Shown: positions 26,092 through 35,465, counted from the first letter of the stretch. The stretch: DNA of 64,000 nt from Stappia sp. MMSF_3263 (GCF_030733745.1 NZ_JASHIK010000005.1:1-64000), one strand, 5' to 3'. Notes: generated from the sequence alone by a model not told the origin. Translations and numbers: made by a program.

Positions 26092-27783
26092 TTACCGGAT
26101 CAGCGTCACGTTCTTCGCGCCGGCGAGCCACAGGATGGTGCGCACGAGCAGCAGGCAGGCGATGACGATGGCCATGATGCAGACCGAGAAGGCGGCCGCC
26201 TGGTTGACGGCGCCGCGATCGGAGAGCTGCAGTACCGAGACCGCCGCGAGCTGGGTCGAGGGTGTCACCAGGAAAATCACGGCCGACAGCGAGACCATGG
26301 TGCGCATGAAGTAGAACACGCCGACCCCGAGCAGCGTCGGCCAGAGGAGGGGCAGGGTCACTTTGCGCAGCGTCGTCACGGCGCTGCCGCCAAGCGTGGT
26401 CGAGGCCTCGTCGAAGGTGGAGCCGATCTGCTTCAGGCTGGTGGAGGAGATCAGGAAGGCGTGGGCGTGGTTGTAGTAGACGCTGAGGATGACGATCAGC
26501 GCGAAGCTTCCATAGAGCACGTTCAGCGGATTGGACGGCTCGTTGAAGGTCAGCACATAGCCGAGGCCGAGCACCATCCCCGGCACCGCCGCGGGAAGGA
26601 TGGCGAGGAGCGAGAGGGGACCGGTCAGCGGGTTCCTGAACTTCTGAACGACGATTGCGGTGAGGCCGGTGATCGCGACGCCGACGATGGCGGTGGCAAG
26701 CGAGACGCCGACGCTGTTCCACAGCGGAGCGGTACCGTTCTGGACGTCGAACTCGTAGTGCTTGAGCGTGAAGCTCATGTTGTAGGGCCAAAGCCGCACG
26801 AAGCTGGCGACGACGACGATGGCCAGGACGCTCAGGATGAGTGCGACGACGACATAGGCATAGACGGAGAACGCCACGTCCCTGCGCAGCGAGGGCTTCA
26901 CCACGAGCGGCTTGGACTGCGCCGTCACCGAGGCGTGCTGCTTGCGGGAGATCCGCTTCTCGATGAGCTTGGCGAGAATGGCGGGTACCAGCAGGACAAT
27001 GCCGATAACCGCGCCGAGCCCGAATTGCGCCTGGCCGATCACCTGGTTGTAGACCTCGGTCGCAAGCACGCTGAAGTCGCCGCCGATGACCATCGGGTTG
27101 CCGAAGTCGGTCATCACCAAGGTGAAAACGACGAAGATCGCGGCGGCGAGCCCGAAGCGGGTGGCCGGCAGCGTCACGTCGCGGAAGATGCGCAAGGGGC
27201 CGGCACCCAGGGCCTCGGCGCTTTCGTAGAGACGCGCATCGGCGACGGCGAGCGCCGCCGACAGGATCAGATAGGCGTAAGGAAATGCGTAGAGCGCGTT
27301 GGCGATCGCCGTTCCCCAGAAGCCGTAGATGTCGATGTCGAACCCGAGAAACCGGTTGAGCACGCCGTTGCGGCCAAGCAGGAGGATCAGCCCTTGCGCC
27401 TGCACCAGGGAGGGCGCGAAAAGCGGGGTGAGCACGGCGATGCGCAGGAACGGCTTGAAGGGGATCTTCGCCCGCTGGAGGGCGTAAGCGTAGAAATAGG
27501 CGAGTCCGACCGCGGCAAGTGTCGCCGTCAGGGACATGGCGATGCTGTTGTAGACGAGCTTCCAGAACCGCTCCGCGCCGAACGTCTCCGTGAAGTTGCC
27601 GATACCGAATCCGTCCGGCGTCTCGAACCCGCGCAGCAGGATGCCGGTCAGCGGCAACAGCAGGAAAAGGAGGATCGGAAGCGCCGCCAGGGCGGACAGG
27701 CCAAGGGTTACGCTGCGGTCGCCCGTCAGGCCGCCGCCGCGTCTTGCGGCGGGCGGCGCGGTGGTTTCGGCGGCCAGGCTCAT
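26092..27783 (-). CDS. Putative 2-aminoethylphosphonate ABC permease, double-domain
   Basis: A 563-residue inner-membrane protein with two consecutive BPD permease domains. The EAA loops are ESAEALGAGPLRIFRDVTLP in the first half and DEASTTLGGSAVTTLRKVTLP in the second. This fused Fe(III)/phosphonate-type layout, together with the neighbours, matches the putative 2-aminoethylphosphonate transporters (PhnV-like). The ATG at 27783 overlaps the ATPase stop as ATGA; the much longer open frame to 28524 runs antisense to nothing real and overlaps the ATPase gene. Substrate is inferred from family resemblance only. Confidence 0.82.
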   Translation of the reverse strand: MSLAAETTAPPAARRGGGLTGDRSVTLGLSALAALPILLFLLLPLTGILLRGFETPDGFGIGNFTETFGAERFWKLVYNSIAMSLTATLAAVGLAYFYAYALQRAKIPFKPFLRIAVLTPLFAPSLVQAQGLILLLGRNGVLNRFLGFDIDIYGFWGTAIANALYAFPYAYLILSAALAVADARLYESAEALGAGPLRIFRDVTLPATRFGLAAAIFVVFTLVMTDFGNPMVIGGDFSVLATEVYNQVIGQAQFGLGAVIGIVLLVPAILAKLIEKRISRKQHASVTAQSKPLVVKPSLRRDVAFSVYAYVVVALILSVLAIVVVASFVRLWPYNMSFTLKHYEFDVQNGTAPLWNSVGVSLATAIVGVAITGLTAIVVQKFRNPLTGPLSLLAILPAAVPGMVLGLGYVLTFNEPSNPLNVLYGSFALIVILSVYYNHAHAFLISSTSLKQIGSTFDEASTTLGGSAVTTLRKVTLPLLWPTLLGVGVFYFMRTMVSLSAVIFLVTPSTQLAAVSVLQLSDRGAVNQAAAFSVCIMAIVIACLLLVRTILWLAGAKNVTLIR

Positions 27784-28823
27784 GACAGGACCCTCAAGGC
27801 CTCGGCGGGAATGGAAATGGCGAGCTGTTCTCCCTGTTCGGGAACCTTCGAGGTCCCGTGCAGCTCGACCATGATGCTTGTCTCCCGGCGCGCGTCCGGT
27901 TCGACCTCGACACGGGTGACATTGCCGAGGAACGAGACCGAGCGCACCGTTGCGGGGAGGATGTTGGCGCCGGTTCCGTCCCGGGCGGTGAGCGAAACCG
28001 CCTCCGGGCGCACGCCGAGCATTGTCGCGCCGTCGCGTGCCGGGTGGTCGATATGCAGCGGCGTGCCGCCGAAACTCATGGCGCCCTGCGCACCGGCCTC
28101 GACCGGCAGCACGTTCATGCGGCCGATGAAGTCGGCGACAAAAGCGCTGGCAGGCTCGCGATAGAGCTGCTGCGGCGTGCCGATCTGTTCGATGCGTCCC
28201 TTGTTCATCACCACGATGAGGTCGGCCATGGCGAGCGCCTCCTCCTGGTCGTGGGTCACCATGATGGTGGTGATGCCGAGACGCTTCTGGACGGCCCGGA
28301 TCTCGATGCGCAACTCCTCGCGCACCTTCGCATCGAGCGCCGAGAGCGGTTCGTCGAGCAGGAGGGCGGAAGGGTCGGGTGCGAGCGCGCGGGCGAGCGC
28401 GATACGCTGCTGCTGGCCGCCCGACATCTGCGCCGGAAGCTTTTCCGCCTGGTCCGAAAGATGGACCAGATCGAGCATTTCGGCGATGCGGGCCCGGGTC
28501 CTCTCCTTTTCCCAGTGCCGGCACTCCAGGCCGTAGCCGACATTGCGTGCCGCGGTCATGTTGGGAAAAAGCGAATAGGACTGGAAGACGACGCCGAAAT
28601 TGCGGGCCCTTGCCGGGATCGAGGAGAGGTCCGCCTCACCCAGGCGGATGCTGCCGGCATCGGCCTCTTCCAGTCCCGCGATGACACGCAGCAGAGTTGT
28701 CTTGCCACAGCCTGAAGGCCCCAGGAAGCAGACAAAGGAGCCGCGCGCCACGTCCAGCGAGACATGGTCCAGCGCCGTGATACGGCCGAAGCGCTTGACG
28801 AGATCGTGGATCGAAAGGTCCAT
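27780..28823 (-). CDS. Putative 2-aminoethylphosphonate ABC ATPase
   Basis: A 347-residue ATPase of the spermidine/Fe(III)/phosphonate group, with Walker A GPSGCGKTT, signature MSGGQQQRIALARAL, Walker B LLLDEPLSALDAKV and switch THDQEEAL. A C-terminal TOBE-like domain follows (PVEAGAQGAMSFGG onward). The ATG at 28823 (MDLSIHDLVKRF) follows GGGGAA and begins at the normal domain boundary; 28856 would add 11 residues. It energises the fused permease encoded next. Confidence 0.88.
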   Translation of the reverse strand: MDLSIHDLVKRFGRITALDHVSLDVARGSFVCFLGPSGCGKTTLLRVIAGLEEADAGSIRLGEADLSSIPARARNFGVVFQSYSLFPNMTAARNVGYGLECRHWEKERTRARIAEMLDLVHLSDQAEKLPAQMSGGQQQRIALARALAPDPSALLLDEPLSALDAKVREELRIEIRAVQKRLGITTIMVTHDQEEALAMADLIVVMNKGRIEQIGTPQQLYREPASAFVADFIGRMNVLPVEAGAQGAMSFGGTPLHIDHPARDGATMLGVRPEAVSLTARDGTGANILPATVRSVSFLGNVTRVEVEPDARRETSIMVELHGTSKVPEQGEQLAISIPAEALRVLS

Positions 28824-28949
28824 GGAAGGTTCCCCTGCTGCGGACGCAGCCTTCAAGAATGCAAAAAGCGGGAGGCCGCGTTCTCGCGGCGCCCGTCAGG
28901 CGATGGCGCGCATCCACGCAGATCGTTCGCCGCGAAAGCGCGGCAGGCA

Positions 28950-28975
28950 GGCGGCCCCGCGTTGACGGGGCCGCC
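28950..28975 (-). promoter_or_regulatory. Intercistronic hairpin between binding protein and ATPase genes
   Basis: A 10-bp GC stem (28950-28959 with 28966-28975) and a 6-nt loop sit in the 261-nt gap downstream of the minus-strand binding-protein gene. No T tract on the minus strand. The rest of the gap shows no gene. Confidence 0.58.
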
Positions 28976-29084
28976 GTGACTGGAGCGGTTGAGGGCGGCC
29001 GGCGGAGACCCGCCATGTGGCGCCGTGAGATGCGCGAGAGGGCATCCGGTATTCAGGTGCCGGCGTCGCTCCGTCGGACGCGGC

Positions 29085-30092
29085 TCAACGCTCGTATTTT
29101 TCCTGCCAGGTCTGGATGATCCGGGTCCGGTCCTCGGCAGCTGCCTTGAAGTCGACCGGGAACAGAACCTGAGACACATCCTCCGGGAGGCCCGCCTTGG
29201 TGAAGCGCTCGGGCATGGTGCCGCCGGGAACCGTGACGATCGCCTTCCAGGAGAAGTAGGCGTTTGCCGCTTCCTTGCTCACTGTCCAGTCGAGGAACCG
29301 CTTGGCGGCGTCCTTGTTCTTCGAGGCGGCGACGAGCCCGTTCGCCTCCAGCTCGTTGCCGGCCCCTTCCGAGGGCACCACGAGCGTGATCGGGTAACCT
29401 TCCTCGATGTTCTTGACGGCGCGCAGCCCGAAGGAGGCCCCGACCGTGTATTCGCCGGCCGAGGCAGCGTTGCAGGGGCGGGAGCCGGACTTGATGTACT
29501 GCGCAACGTTCTTGTCGAGCTTGTCGAGGAAGGCCCAGCCTTTTTCCTCGCCCATCATCTGCAACAGCGAATCGATCTGGATGTAGCCGGTGCCGGAACT
29601 CGCCGGGTTGGGCATGACGACCTCGCCCTTGAAGGACGGGTCGGTGAGATCGGCCCAGGAGGTGGGCATCTTCAGGCCCTTGTCCTTCAGCCGCTCGTTG
29701 TTGACGCAAAGCGCGGCCATGTAGCCGGTGACTGCAAACCACTTGCCGTCGGGATCGCGGAAGCGGGCGGGGATCGCATCGAGGCCCTCGGGCTTGTAGG
29801 CCTCCAGACCCTCGAGGATCTGAGGGTTGACCATCGACGTGACCGCGAAGCCCCACAGGACGTCATGTTGCGGGTTGGCCTTCTCGGCGATGATGCGTGC
29901 CGCCAGATCGCCGGTAGACAGACGCAGCAGGTTCACGTCGACATCGGGAAGCGCCTTCTTTGCCTCCTCCAGGAACGCGGCGGCCTCGTCTTCTTCGTAG
30001 GCCGTGTAGACCGTGATGGATTCGGCCATCGCCGTGCTCGAAAGCATCAGTGCTGTCAGGCCGCCAAGGGCCCACCTCATACCCAGGTGCAT
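29085..30092 (-). CDS. Putative 2-aminoethylphosphonate-binding periplasmic protein
   Basis: A 335-residue type 2 binding protein with a Sec signal (MRWALGGLTALMLSSTAMA, cleaved before ESITVYTAY). The core resembles the PhnS2-type binding proteins of the Fe(III)/thiamine/phosphonate class (LYEED-like start, GFAVTSMVNPQILEGLE, PNPASSGTGY). The ATG at 30092 has an excellent AGAGGAGAA site; 30122 would be longer without one. No phosphonate-degrading enzyme (PhnW, PhnX) is in the window, so the ligand remains a family-based prediction. Confidence 0.82.
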   Translation of the reverse strand: MHLGMRWALGGLTALMLSSTAMAESITVYTAYEEDEAAAFLEEAKKALPDVDVNLLRLSTGDLAARIIAEKANPQHDVLWGFAVTSMVNPQILEGLEAYKPEGLDAIPARFRDPDGKWFAVTGYMAALCVNNERLKDKGLKMPTSWADLTDPSFKGEVVMPNPASSGTGYIQIDSLLQMMGEEKGWAFLDKLDKNVAQYIKSGSRPCNAASAGEYTVGASFGLRAVKNIEEGYPITLVVPSEGAGNELEANGLVAASKNKDAAKRFLDWTVSKEAANAYFSWKAIVTVPGGTMPERFTKAGLPEDVSQVLFPVDFKAAAEDRTRIIQTWQEKYER

Positions 30093-30123
30093 GTCCGTTC
30101 TCCTCTGTTGGAAAGGCAACATT

Positions 30124-30138
30124 TGTCCTTTTTCGACA
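30124..30138. promoter_or_regulatory. Inverted repeat upstream of phosphonate-type binding-protein gene
   Basis: TGTC-N7-GACA lies 30 nt upstream of the binding-protein start. The DeoR gene has a related sequence (TGTTGAAAAACCGACA, 31085-31100) upstream of it. These may be DeoR-type operators; two short, imperfect sites give weak support. Confidence 0.3.
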
Positions 30139-30228
30139 TTTAACGCGCAAACGCGGTGCCTTCACAACAGTCTAAATGAAACTTGCGAGATTTTTTAGCC
30201 GTCGAAGGGCATGTGGAGGCGTTTACGC

Positions 30229-31002
30229 CTAGGCGATGTGCAGATTGACCTGCGATGCGGCAAGGGTGTGCTGCAGCGCACCTTCGGGCTTCGCGTCGGT
30301 GACGAGGTCGTCAACCTCGGTCACGTTGCCCAGATGCACGAGCGCGGTGCGGTAGAACTTGCTGGAATCGGTCGCAAGCAGCGTCGAGCGGGCCTGGCCG
30401 ATCGCGGTGCGTACGATCGAAACCTCGTTCTGGTCGTCGTCGCCCATTGCGCCGTCCTCGTCGATGCCGCTGACGGCGATGATGGCCGTGTCGAAGCGGA
30501 ACCGGCGAATGAACTCGGACATGCTTTCGCCCATCACGCTGCCGGCCACGTTCTTCACGAAACCGCCGGGAACGGCGATTGTGAAGTCGGTCCTGTCGGT
30601 CAGGATCACGGCCGCGCGCAGACTGTAGGTGACGACTTTAAGCTCCTTGCGCTCGCAAAGCGCCTCCGCCACCGCTTCGCAGGTCGAGCCCGCATCGAGG
30701 AACACAGAGGCACCGTCCGGCACGAGCTCGGCCACCCGCCGCGCGATGCGGTGCTTGATGGTGAAGCGTTCCACCCGCCGTTGCCGGTAGGTCTGGGCGT
30801 CGATGGGGCTCGTCAGGGCAACGCCGCCGTGATGCCGCCGCACCCGTCCCTGCATGGCAAGGTCGGCAATGTCGCGCCGGATGGTCTGCGAGGTGACAGA
30901 GAACCGCGTGGTCAGTTCCTCGACGGAGGCGTAGCCCGATTTTTCGAGGAACCCCATCAGATCCAGTTGCCGCAACGTTTTTTTCTTGGGGCTTTCGTCC
31001 AT
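30229..31002 (-). CDS. DeoR-family transcriptional regulator
   Basis: A regulator with the N-terminal DeoR helix-turn-helix (RQLDLMGFLEKSGYASVEELTTRFSVTSQTIRRDI) and the C-terminal sugar-phosphate isomerase-like sensor domain (FLDAGSTCEAVAEAL, TNAGSVMGES-type loop, IIAVSGID). The start is uncertain: ATG 31002 gives 257 residues, ATG 31023 adds seven, and GTG 31122 gives 297. The shorter forms are preferred because the AT-rich, operator-like sequence near 31085-31100 should be upstream of translation. It lies 136 nt upstream of the binding-protein gene on the same strand and probably controls the importer. Confidence 0.83.
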   Translation of the reverse strand: MDESPKKKTLRQLDLMGFLEKSGYASVEELTTRFSVTSQTIRRDIADLAMQGRVRRHHGGVALTSPIDAQTYRQRRVERFTIKHRIARRVAELVPDGASVFLDAGSTCEAVAEALCERKELKVVTYSLRAAVILTDRTDFTIAVPGGFVKNVAGSVMGESMSEFIRRFRFDTAIIAVSGIDEDGAMGDDDQNEVSIVRTAIGQARSTLLATDSSKFYRTALVHLGNVTEVDDLVTDAKPEGALQHTLAASQVNLHIA

Positions 31003-31211
31003 CAGGAAGTGTGCCGCTTTCATCGCCCGGCCTGCCTTACCGGCAGCGCCGTCGTCCCGAACCCGTGTCCGTGTTTCAATCATATGTTGAAAAACCGACA
31101 TTTCAGCCGGGAATAGGGACACGGACCGGCAGCCAAGGCAAGTCCACCTTCTCCGGTCGTGGCAAACATGGCTGGCAGCGGGGAGGCGGGCCGTATCGGA
31201 ACAGTGTCGCC

Positions 31212-32222
31212 TCAGGCGCCGGACGAGGCGGTCCGGCGCCGTTCGCTTGGCGAATGGCCGAAGCGTTCCTTGTAGTCGCGCGAGAAGCGTCCGAGATGCG
31301 AGAAACCGCAGGAATAGGCGGCCTCGGTGACGCCTGGGGCATCCTTGTGCGCCATCAACTGGTAATGCGCCGTGTCCAGCCGGGCGTTTCGCAGCACCTG
31401 CATCGGCGACAGGCCGAAGATCCGCTGAAACCCCTTTTGCAGGGTCCGCACGTTGATCCCGGCTGCCGCCGCGATGTCGGCCAGCGTGATCGGTTCCGAG
31501 AGATTCGCATGGATGTAGTCGAGCGCCTGACGGATCGCCCTCGGCTTGGCCTGCTGGTCGGAGCGCTCGATGATATGCGAGATGTTGCTGTGCTGCAGCG
31601 TCAGCAGAGCATGGGCGAGGTCATGCTCTGCGCGCAGATCACCGCCGCCCAGCGGACGCTGGAACAGGTCTCCGTTCTCGACCGCATCGACGCATGCGTT
31701 GACGATCCGCTGCAGGCGCCGTCCGGGCGGTGAGGCGAGGTCGACCTTCATGTCGAACCGGATCGGGCCGGGCAGCGGCGCCCCCACCAATGCCTGCGCC
31801 ACGCTCTCCAGGTGCGCGCGGTCGATCTGGATCAGCAGCTTGCTGCAGCCTTCTCCCCAGTGCAGCCGGGCATTGCGGTCGGGATTGAGAATGGCGGCCA
31901 TCGACGGGCTTGCCGTCATCTCCTCGCAGCGATGCTGCACGCGGGCCATGCCCGCCAAAGGAATGTGAAACAGGTAGAACGACCCCAGCAGTCCGGGATC
32001 GACGATCACTTCCGGCCCGTAAGCAAGGTAGTTGACCGACAGGTTCAGGCCCCTGACCGCGTTGTGTCGCACCGACAGGCTGGCGCGGCGGCTCTGGATG
32101 TCCAGCCGGTGATCGCAGAACTTCTGGCCGATGCGGTGACGGGCCTCGTCGAGGTCGGTGGTGCGCAGCACGGGATGGCTCGCGAAATACTCGCGCGGCG
32201 GCAATGTCCGTTCGGCGGTCAT
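31212..32222 (-). CDS. AraC-family transcriptional regulator
   Basis: A 336-residue regulator with an N-terminal AraC-binding-like domain (about 1-200) and a C-terminal double helix-turn-helix (ITLADIAAAAGINVRTLQKGF, then GVTEAAYSCGFSHLGRFSRDYKERFGHSPS). GGGAGGTG precedes the ATG at 32222. It is divergent from the cupin/hydrolase/monooxygenase operon and is the likely activator of it. Confidence 0.9.
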   Translation of the reverse strand: MTAERTLPPREYFASHPVLRTTDLDEARHRIGQKFCDHRLDIQSRRASLSVRHNAVRGLNLSVNYLAYGPEVIVDPGLLGSFYLFHIPLAGMARVQHRCEEMTASPSMAAILNPDRNARLHWGEGCSKLLIQIDRAHLESVAQALVGAPLPGPIRFDMKVDLASPPGRRLQRIVNACVDAVENGDLFQRPLGGGDLRAEHDLAHALLTLQHSNISHIIERSDQQAKPRAIRQALDYIHANLSEPITLADIAAAAGINVRTLQKGFQRIFGLSPMQVLRNARLDTAHYQLMAHKDAPGVTEAAYSCGFSHLGRFSRDYKERFGHSPSERRRTASSGA

Positions 32223-32258
32223 GGCACCTCCCGTGGCTACAGGCTCTCCGGTCACGAT

Positions 32259-32336
32259 GAACGCAAGAACCGTATTTTATTTCAAGCCTAAAATATTTCG
32301 CCGCAACAGGCGTTCGTTTTTTGGATAAGCGGTTCT
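32259..32336. promoter_or_regulatory. AraC/cupin divergent promoter with interleaved inverted repeats
   Basis: The AT-rich interval holds GAACGC (32259-32264) with GCGTTC (32310-32315), and AGAACCG (32266-32272) with CGGTTCT (32330-32336). Each pair is an inverted repeat separated by about 45-57 nt. They may be half-sites for the AraC protein, but a single instance cannot establish this. Confidence 0.35.
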
Positions 32337-32401
32337 GCGTTTTCAGGGCAGGCTCGCATCACAACAGCCCAACAATAGCGGATCTAAGTGGAGTGCGCGC
32401 A

Positions 32402-32842
32402 ATGGAACCTGGTGTGACCAAGGCCGATGCCGGCCTGAACGGACATGCATGGAACGTGGTGGGGCATACCTACGTGCCCAAGCTGTGGAACGAGGATGCC
32501 TTCGTCTGGCATGCCACCCTGCCGGCGGGGACGTTCGTTCCGCCGCATATCCATCCCACCCAGGATGAGTGGATCTACATGATCGACGGCGAGCTGGAGG
32601 TCGAATTCGGCGAGGAGAAGGTTCTTGCCCGGGCGGGCGACACGGTGAAGATGCCCCGCGGCATCGCCCACGGCATCTTCAACCGCTCCGGCGCGACGGC
32701 CCATTGCGTCTTCGGCGTGGCGCCTTCGCGCAAGCTCTACGACCTCTTCATCGCACTGGACGGCGTCACCGATCCGGCCGAACTGGTGCGCCTGTCGGCC
32801 CTGCACGAGGTTGACTTCCTGCCGCCCCCGGGCGCTGCCTGA
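32402..32842 (+). CDS. Cupin-domain protein (first of tandem paralogous pair)
   Basis: A 146-residue cupin with a full metal site: His49, His51 and Glu56 in HIHPTQDE, and His90 in GIAHGIF. GGAG precedes the ATG at 32402. It is paralogous to the cupin at 33766-34233; both share GHT/GQTYVPK, WHATLP-GTFVPPHIHP and the HGIFN-type second motif. Together with the HGGYW hydrolase and flavin monooxygenase it suggests an aromatic ring-modifying pathway; the reaction is unknown. Confidence 0.82.
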   Translation: MEPGVTKADAGLNGHAWNVVGHTYVPKLWNEDAFVWHATLPAGTFVPPHIHPTQDEWIYMIDGELEVEFGEEKVLARAGDTVKMPRGIAHGIFNRSGATAHCVFGVAPSRKLYDLFIALDGVTDPAELVRLSALHEVDFLPPPGAA

Positions 32843-32860
32843 GAGCACCCGCAACCTTCC

Positions 32861-33730
32861 ATGGCAGGGATCATGACGAGCATTCTTTCTCCTTCCCGCG
32901 ACTGGCCTTCCCGAGATTGGGACGATGCCTTCGCGAACATGGCCCATGTGGCAAACTCGCACGAGCTCCCCGGCTTCTGGTCGGCGCGGGCCGCCGAGTA
33001 CCGTGCGCGGATGCAGGCCGAGGGGCACCGGCTCGAACTCGACATCGCCTATGGCGGGCACCCGCGCGAGGCCTATGACATCGTCTGGCCGCAAGGAGAG
33101 GCGCGCGGGCTCGCCGTCTTCGTTCATGGCGGCTACTGGATGCGGCTCGACAAGTCCTTCTGGACGGACTTCGCCGAGGGCGCACGGGCGCGGGGCTGGG
33201 CGGTCTGCCTGCCGAGTTACACGCTTGCTCCGGAGGCGCGGATCTCGCAGATCACCGCCCAGATCGGGCGCGCCATCGAGCACGTCGCGGCCCGCGTTGC
33301 CGGTCCGATACGGCTTTCGGGTCATTCGGCCGGTGGCCATCTGGTCAGCCGGATGGTTTGCGCCGACAGCCCGCTCTCGGAAGGCGTTCGCGCCCGTATC
33401 GCGCATACCCTGTCGATCAGCGGGCTGCACGACCTGCGACCGCTGCTTCACACGCAGATGAACGAGACCCTGCGTCTCGACCTTGCCGAGGCGCGCAGCG
33501 AAAGCGCGGTGCTGGCGCAGCCCGGCCTTCCGGCACCGCTGACATGCTGGGTCGGCGGCGGCGAGCGGCCCGAGTTCATTCGGCAGGCGCGGTTGCTCGC
33601 CGATGTCTGGGGCGGGCTCGACGTGCCGGCCACGGCCCATGTCGAGGGGGATCACAATCACTTCACGGTGCTCGAGGGGCTGAAGGATCCGGCCTCCGCG
33701 ATCACCGCCGCCTTCGCCGGCGAGGCCTGA
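32861..33730 (+). CDS. Alpha/beta hydrolase, kynurenine formamidase-like
   Basis: A 289-residue alpha/beta hydrolase with the oxyanion-hole motif HGGYW (His89) and nucleophile Ser156 in GHSAGG, followed by a C-terminal His in GDHNHF. The HGGXW motif is typical of arylformamidase-type esterases in tryptophan and indole degradation. The start may be ATG 32861 or 32873. It sits between the two cupin genes in one operon under the divergent AraC gene. Confidence 0.78.
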   Translation: MAGIMTSILSPSRDWPSRDWDDAFANMAHVANSHELPGFWSARAAEYRARMQAEGHRLELDIAYGGHPREAYDIVWPQGEARGLAVFVHGGYWMRLDKSFWTDFAEGARARGWAVCLPSYTLAPEARISQITAQIGRAIEHVAARVAGPIRLSGHSAGGHLVSRMVCADSPLSEGVRARIAHTLSISGLHDLRPLLHTQMNETLRLDLAEARSESAVLAQPGLPAPLTCWVGGGERPEFIRQARLLADVWGGLDVPATAHVEGDHNHFTVLEGLKDPASAITAAFAGEA

Positions 33731-33765
33731 CCCGCCCCGGCCAACCCCGCATGAAAGGACAGACC

Positions 33766-34233
33766 ATGACCGCAATGGCCCCCGGTATCGTGAAATCCGG
33801 CGAGAGCCTTCAGCAGATCCGCTGGAACATTCTCGGGCAGACCTATGTGCCCAAGCAGATGACCGAGGAGTGTTTCTCCTGGCATGCGACCCTGCCGCCA
33901 GGCACTTTCGTACCGCCGCATATCCATCCCGACCAGGACGAGTTTCTCTACATTCTCGAAGGGCGCTTCACGTTCCTGCTCGACGGGGTCGAGGCGATCG
34001 GGGAGCCGGGCGATCTGGTCAAGTTGCCGCGCGGCGTGCCGCACGGGATCTTCAACAAGTCCGAGAGCGCGATCAAGACGCTGTTCTGGGTGACGCCGGC
34101 GGCGCAGCTCTACGACCTGTTCTGGGCGTTGCACAACATGGGGCCGGAGGCCGACCCGGCCGAGATCGTTGCAGTCTCGGCGGCGCACGCCATCGATTTC
34201 CTGCCGCCGCAAGACAGCGAGACGACGCAATGA
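33766..34233 (+). CDS. Cupin-domain protein (second of tandem paralogous pair)
   Basis: A 155-residue cupin with metal ligands His52, His54 and Glu59 in HIHPDQDE and His93 in GVPHGIF. The ATG at 33766 has AAGGA 7 nt upstream; ATG 33751 would add five residues. It overlaps the FAD monooxygenase gene as ATGA. The pair looks like a duplication separated by the hydrolase gene; both keep all ligands, so both may be active, or act as a heteromer. Confidence 0.82.
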   Translation: MTAMAPGIVKSGESLQQIRWNILGQTYVPKQMTEECFSWHATLPPGTFVPPHIHPDQDEFLYILEGRFTFLLDGVEAIGEPGDLVKLPRGVPHGIFNKSESAIKTLFWVTPAAQLYDLFWALHNMGPEADPAEIVAVSAAHAIDFLPPQDSETTQ

Positions 34234-35465
34234 CGGTCCTGATCGCGGGCGCGGGCATCGGCGGGCTGACCACCGCGTTGATGCTGCACGCGCGAGGCAT
34301 CCGCTGCCAGGTGGTCGAGCAGGCGCCGGAGGTGCGCGAGGTCGGCGTCGGCATCAACACGCTGCCCCACTCGATTGCGGAGCTGGCCGAGCTGGGGCTT
34401 CTGGAACGGCTCGACGAGGTGGGCCTGCGCACGCGCGAGCTGCGTTACCTCACCCGCCAGGGCCAGGAAGTCTGGCGCGAGCTGCGCGGCCTGCACGCGG
34501 GCCACAAGCACCCGCAGTTCTCCATTCATCGCGGGCGGCTGCAGAAACTGCTTTACGATGCGGTCATTGAGAGAATGGGTCCCGGAGCGGTTGCGACGGG
34601 GCTCAGGCTGTCCGGCTTCGTGCAGGACGAGGCCGGTGTCACTGCGCATTTCACGGATGCGCTCGACGGGCTCTCCTCGCGCACACTGCGGGCCGAGGTG
34701 CTGGTTTGCGCCGACGGCATCCACAGCATGGGGCGCAAGCGTTTCTACCCGGGCGAAGGCTCGCCGAGCTGGCAAGGCGTTGTCATGTGGCGGGGCGCGG
34801 CCGAGTGGCCGGTCTGGGAAGACGGCGAGACCATGGCGATCGCTGGCGGGCTGTGCGGCAAGCTGGTGCTTTACCCGATCGCGCCGGCGAAAAACGGCCG
34901 GCAACTGATGAACTGGGTGGTCAACGTCCGCGTTGCCGATGCATCGGTGTCGCCACCTCCGCCGGAAAGCTGGTCCAAACAGGCGCCGCTTTCCAGGGTA
35001 CTGCCCCATGCCCGGCGGTTCACCGTGCCCGGCTTCGATGTGGAGGCGCTGGTGCGCGCCAGCGGCACGATCTTCGAATACCCTATGGCGGACCGCGATC
35101 CGCTGCCGCGCTGGACGCACGGACGGGTGACGCTGCTCGGCGACGCGGCCCATCCGATGTATCCGGTCGGCTCGAACGGAGCGGCACAGGCGATCCTGGA
35201 CGCGCGCTGCCTTGCCGATCACATGGTTCGGGCCGAACATCCCCGCGAGGCGCTCTACCGCTACGAGCTCGAGCGGTTGCCGAAGACGGCCGAGGTGGTA
35301 CGCACCAATCGCAAGGGCGGGCCGGAACGCGTCATCGACGAGGTGGAGCGGATCAGTCCGCGCCGCTTCGACAATATCGAGGATGTCCTCAGCCACGCGG
35401 AGCGCAAGGCGATCGTCGAGGGCTATGCAAAAATGGCGGGTTTCGCCGCGAAGAAGACCGGCTGA
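34230..35465 (+). CDS. FAD-dependent aromatic-ring monooxygenase
   Basis: A 411-residue flavoprotein hydroxylase of the salicylate/3-hydroxybenzoate hydroxylase class. The dinucleotide-binding motif GAGIGG is at residues 7-12, the middle motif is LVCADGIHS and the second FAD motif GDAAHPMYPVGSNGAAQA is near residue 305-322. It should hydroxylate an aromatic ring with NAD(P)H and O2. Coupled by ATGA overlap to the cupin upstream and followed by an LIV-type binding-protein gene. Confidence 0.85.
   Translation: MTVLIAGAGIGGLTTALMLHARGIRCQVVEQAPEVREVGVGINTLPHSIAELAELGLLERLDEVGLRTRELRYLTRQGQEVWRELRGLHAGHKHPQFSIHRGRLQKLLYDAVIERMGPGAVATGLRLSGFVQDEAGVTAHFTDALDGLSSRTLRAEVLVCADGIHSMGRKRFYPGEGSPSWQGVVMWRGAAEWPVWEDGETMAIAGGLCGKLVLYPIAPAKNGRQLMNWVVNVRVADASVSPPPPESWSKQAPLSRVLPHARRFTVPGFDVEALVRASGTIFEYPMADRDPLPRWTHGRVTLLGDAAHPMYPVGSNGAAQAILDARCLADHMVRAEHPREALYRYELERLPKTAEVVRTNRKGGPERVIDEVERISPRRFDNIEDVLSHAERKAIVEGYAKMAGFAAKKTG

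Noticed and set aside
26092-28524. Long form (810 codons) of the phosphonate-type permease
   Set aside because: The first 247 codons overlap the ATPase gene in another frame. Recognisable permease sequence begins at ATG 27783 with an ATGA overlap.
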